DNA of 64,000 bases from UBA4421 sp002470275 (lineage in GTDB: Bacteria > Pseudomonadota > Gammaproteobacteria > Pseudomonadales > Azotimanducaceae): positions 1 to 64,000 of the forward strand of contig CAJXDR010000002.1 in NCBI GenBank assembly GCA_913052345.1. Reading direction: 5' to 3'. Position numbers and translations under genes: made by a program. How positions within the stretch are numbered: the first letter of the stretch is position 1; every line of letters begins with the position of its first letter. Below the pieces are notes generated by a model. That model did not search any database, was not told the origin of the DNA, and worked only from the letters and a program-made list of their open reading frames with translations. This document shows positions 61,294 through 64,000 of the stretch, piece after piece.

Positions 61294-62310
61294 TTAGGCA
61301 GACCGGACGCTCATGTCGTTAATCACGCCCAATCGCTGTCGAAGCGCCAGCCAGGCGCCCACGACCCCCAGTACCAGGGCGCCCAACCCAGAGCAAACTA
61401 GAAAGATGAGATCAAAACCCGAAATTTGGACAGCCAGGCCATAGCTCGCGAACAGCGAGCCCAGGGGTTCCTCGACGCTATTCAATGCGACGGCCAGTAT
61501 CATGGTCGCCACTAATCCCCCACCAAACCCATACATTGCGCCGAAATAAAGAAAGGGTCTGCGTAGCTGACCGCGCGTGGCGCCCACTAACGCCAGAACC
61601 CTGATTTCGTCGAGCCTAGACTCGATCGCCAGACGCACGGCCGCCAGGGTGATCAAGACTGCGGCAGAACTGAACAAGAGCGCCAGAGTGATGCCAAGTC
61701 GATCGATCAGCTGACGAATGTTCGCCATTCGCTCAAGCCAGGTCTTCTCAATCACAACGGTTTCTACATCCGATCTGGCGCGAAGCTGTCTAGCCAGGCG
61801 ATCGATATTTAAGTAGCTGGGGTCATTCGCAAAAAAAATGTCTGCAGAGGGGGGCAACGGATTTTGAGCTGTGGCGGCAATGGCTTCCTGTATCGCACTA
61901 GACGCACTGCTTTGAGCAACCAGCGCCTCAAGCGCCTGTTCGGGCGTCGTCACAACAAGCGCCTTGACCTGTGCCTGGGCCAGCAATTCAGATCTCAGGT
62001 TGTCGATATTTTCCATCGGCGTACCCATTTCAAAATAGACGGTTACGCCTGATGGGCCCTCCCAATCTTGGCTTAACGCGGAAACATTGGCATGGCCAAG
62101 CCAGAGCAGCCCAGGCATGGCGAGGGCTGTGCCAATCATTAGCCAGACAACAAAGGAACTGAGTAGGTGCTCACCCAAATAGGTCGCCGCCTCACCGCAA
62201 ACGCGTAGATGGTCGGCAAACCAACCGCCTATCCGCCGCAAGAGAGGTCGCTGATCTGAAACCTGAAGTTCCGTCCTCTGAGAGGCTGTCGCCCCGCCGT
62301 CACTCACCAT
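61294..62310 (-). CDS. ftsX: Cell division ABC transporter permease FtsX
   Basis: Inner membrane partner of FtsE that activates periplasmic amidase pathways at the septum. 338 residues: a cytoplasmic N-terminus, first membrane segment (about 50-72), a large periplasmic loop containing SGVTVYFEMGTPMENID, then three more membrane segments after VEKTWLERMANI and LDEIRVLALVGATRGQLRRPFLY-type sequence. ATG 62310 overlaps the ftsE stop by 11 bases. Followed by rpoH in the usual order. Confidence 0.94.
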   Translation of the reverse strand: MVSDGGATASQRTELQVSDQRPLLRRIGGWFADHLRVCGEAATYLGEHLLSSFVVWLMIGTALAMPGLLWLGHANVSALSQDWEGPSGVTVYFEMGTPMENIDNLRSELLAQAQVKALVVTTPEQALEALVAQSSASSAIQEAIAATAQNPLPPSADIFFANDPSYLNIDRLARQLRARSDVETVVIEKTWLERMANIRQLIDRLGITLALLFSSAAVLITLAAVRLAIESRLDEIRVLALVGATRGQLRRPFLYFGAMYGFGGGLVATMILAVALNSVEEPLGSLFASYGLAVQISGFDLIFLVCSGLGALVLGVVGAWLALRQRLGVINDMSVRSA

Positions 62311-63010
62311 GCTTGCCCCCCGCTGGAGGCTTGGCCTCGATGGGTGCCGTATCTTCTACAAGCCGCCCCTCCGATAGATGCAGGATGCGAGCCTGCTGAG
62401 ACTTAATCAGCTCCACATCATGGCTTGCAACGATGACCGTCGTGCCCAGCTGATTAAACTGACTGAACAGCGATATCACCTGGCGGGATAGAAAGGGGTC
62501 CAGATTACCCGTCGGCTCGTCTGCCAAGATCAGCCGTGGCCGGGTGACTATGGCGCGCGCAATGCCAATACGCTGCTGCTGCCCGCTTGAGAGCTGACTG
62601 GGCAAGCAGTTCTCAATCCCCGATAAATCTACGCTCCCTAAGGCCCCGCGCACTCTCCTAACGATTGCATTGTGCGACCACTGAAGCACCCTCAACGGTA
62701 AGGCTACATTGTCAAAAACCGACCGATCTTCGAGCAACATATGATCTTGAAACACAACGCCCACCTGACGGCGATACCATGGCAGCCGTCGTGGCCCAAG
62801 TCTCCCAATATCAACCCCATCCACCAGGACTCGCCCCGCAGAAGGTAATTCCGCACCAATAAGAAGTCGGAGAAAGGTGCTCTTTCCCGCGCCAGAATGG
62901 CCGGTCAAAAAGGTCATGGACCCGGAATCAAAATGCGTCGTGACGTCGCGTAGCGCTTCTCGTCCGTTGTCGAAGCGCCGGGTGATGTGATCAACAGAGA
63001 TATCCGTCAT
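62300..63010 (-). CDS. ftsE: Cell division ATP-binding protein FtsE
   Basis: ABC ATPase of the FtsEX complex. 236 residues. Walker A in GHSGAGKST, Q-loop VVFQDHMLL, signature LSSGQQQRIGIARAIV, Walker B LILADEPTGNLD and H-loop VIVASHDVEL. ATG 63010, five bases downstream of ftsY. The C-terminal tail (IEAKPPAGGKHGE) is slightly longer than in E. coli FtsE (222). Confidence 0.95.
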   Translation of the reverse strand: MTDISVDHITRRFDNGREALRDVTTHFDSGSMTFLTGHSGAGKSTFLRLLIGAELPSAGRVLVDGVDIGRLGPRRLPWYRRQVGVVFQDHMLLEDRSVFDNVALPLRVLQWSHNAIVRRVRGALGSVDLSGIENCLPSQLSSGQQQRIGIARAIVTRPRLILADEPTGNLDPFLSRQVISLFSQFNQLGTTVIVASHDVELIKSQQARILHLSEGRLVEDTAPIEAKPPAGGKHGE

Positions 63011-63015
63011 ATCGC

Positions 63016-63999
63016 CTAAGTGCCTGAATCGAGCGCCAGGAGCGCGTGAACAAATTCATCTGGCGCAAATACGCGCAAATCTTCTTCTGCTTCGCCGACG
63101 CCGATAAAGTGAATGGGAACAGGCTTTGAGTCACCCCCCAACGCAGTTGCCGCCAGGGCAAAAATCACCCCCGCCTTGGCCGTTCCATCGAGCTTTGTGA
63201 TAACCAGGCCTGTCACAGGAATCGCTTCGTTAAAGGCAGTTAGCTGGCTGATCGCATTTTGGCCGACGCCGCCGTCTAAGACCAAGATCACTTCATGAGG
63301 CGCGTCTTGATCGAGGCGTTTGATGACCCGCCTAATTTTCGACAATTCATCCATTAGCTGGACTTTCGCCTGCAGTCGTCCAGCGGTGTCCACCAGCAGC
63401 ACATCCATACCCTTGGCTTGAGCAGATGCCACCGCATCGTAGGCAACGGAGGCACTGTCGCTACCCTGACGCTGAGCAATCACTGGAATGTTGTTACGCT
63501 CACCCCAGCTTTGAAGCTGTTCAACCGCTGCGGCTCGAAAGGTATCTCCTGCGGCCAGCATCACTTTCAGCCCCTGATCCTGCAGGCGCTTCGCTAATTT
63601 CCCGATGGTGGTCGTCTTGCCCACCCCGTTAACCCCCACAAAGAAAATGATCTTGGGCAATGCGTCAGGTTGACGGGGCTCAATGTTGAAGGTGCTGCCG
63701 CACTGCGCCAGCCGCTGGATTAGCACTTCTGAAAGGACGCGATACAGGGTTTTGGTATCTGCGAGTTCTCTGCGACTGGCTCTGAGCGTTAACTCCTCGA
63801 TAATTGCCGTCGTCGCGGGAATGCCGACGTCCGCAAGCAATAACGACGTTTCCAGCTCCTCTAGCGCCGTCTCGTTTAGCGCTTTCTCACCTAGCAGCAG
63901 GTTCCCTAGGCCGCTGGCAAACTGCTCTCTGGTTTTTGCCAATCCCCCGCGCATGCGGTCCATCAGCCCGGCCGTCTTCTCTTCATCCGTTGTTGACAT
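63016..63999 (-). CDS. ftsY: Signal recognition particle receptor FtsY
   Basis: GTPase that receives SRP-ribosome complexes at the membrane. 327 residues: NG domain with G1 GVNGVGKTTTIGKLA (122-136), AAGDTFRAAAVEQL, VDTAGRL, and TKLDGTAKAGVIF. The usual DAGTGQNA reads DGGVGQNA and the usual KGG after the TKLDGTA motif reads KAG. The long acidic A domain of E. coli FtsY is missing, but ATG 63999 is one base from the window end, so the true start may lie beyond it and this may be partial. Confidence 0.9.
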   Translation of the reverse strand: MSTTDEEKTAGLMDRMRGGLAKTREQFASGLGNLLLGEKALNETALEELETSLLLADVGIPATTAIIEELTLRASRRELADTKTLYRVLSEVLIQRLAQCGSTFNIEPRQPDALPKIIFFVGVNGVGKTTTIGKLAKRLQDQGLKVMLAAGDTFRAAAVEQLQSWGERNNIPVIAQRQGSDSASVAYDAVASAQAKGMDVLLVDTAGRLQAKVQLMDELSKIRRVIKRLDQDAPHEVILVLDGGVGQNAISQLTAFNEAIPVTGLVITKLDGTAKAGVIFALAATALGGDSKPVPIHFIGVGEAEEDLRVFAPDEFVHALLALDSGT

Positions 64000-64000
64000 C

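Noticed and set aside
1..64000. CRISPR arrays, insertion sequences, prophage, toxin-antitoxin or restriction systems.
   Set aside because: No regularly spaced repeats, transposase or integrase motifs, or defence genes were found; the whole window is core chromosome.

Overview
This 64 kb window is a gene-dense (almost no non-coding stretch over 300 bases), roughly 57 to 58 percent GC (estimated by eye) stretch of a gammaproteobacterial core chromosome. Evidence for the group: the blocks parC-parE-cpdA-DUF1249/tolC, lgt-thyA-folA, rppH-ptsP, ygfB-ubi-gcvTHP, zapA-6S RNA-fau, gshB-tonB-yqgE-ruvX, yggS-proC-yggT-metX-metW-DUF4426-rdgB-hemW-trmB and ftsY-ftsE-ftsX-rpoH are in Gammaproteobacteria order, closest to Pseudomonas and marine relatives. 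FabV, MetX/MetW, split GcvPA/GcvPB and a short IlvD also fit a free-living, probably marine, aerobic lineage. I cannot name the genus. I see no tRNA, rRNA, IS element, prophage or CRISPR array.

Layout. 1-8.5 kb: a membrane sensor with a cyclase-like domain, then topoisomerase IV (parC, parE), cpdA and a DUF1249 gene, divergent from tolC. 8.5-16.1 kb: LPS core/lipid A genes (waaA, a truncated heptose-kinase-like gene, lpxL), arginine (argE, argA) and branched-chain amino acid (ilvD) synthesis and a tiny zinc-ribbon gene. 16.1-22 kb: fabV-hemE-unknown, then lgt-thyA-folA-AcoX-like. 22-28.8 kb: an NRDE gene with an active-site-less SDR, rppH-ptsP, and a DUF255 protein. 28.8-37.3 kb: the ygfB-ubi-gcvT-gcvH-gcvPA-gcvPB operon, facing TIGR02449-zapA-6S RNA-fau-def; the glycine cleavage and 5-formyl-THF genes form a one-carbon block. 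37.3-46.3 kb: ilvA, rpiA and a leftward tkt-pgk-fba-lipase-D2HGDH series. 46.5-59.3 kb: rightward metK-metF-rsmE and the long gshB-to-hemW series, interrupted by one leftward gene resembling part of ChpA/FimL. 59.2-64 kb: leftward ftsY-ftsE-ftsX-rpoH-DUF423-trmB.

Most genes are ordinary housekeeping genes. The strongest unexpected signal is a perfect CIRCE operator (TTAGCACTC-N9-GAGTGCTAA, 61238-61264) in the rpoH promoter, which predicts that the HrcA repressor controls the sigma-32 gene. Other points: several family members that have lost catalytic residues (SDR, heptose-kinase-like protein, cyclase-like domain, DUF255), missing partners in conserved clusters (nudF, yqiA, pepP, a second ubi hydroxylase, ahcY, the pil-chp genes), short duplications at two convergent gene ends, and a possible structured metK leader. 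All start choices, family names and regulatory calls were made by reading; no database search was run.
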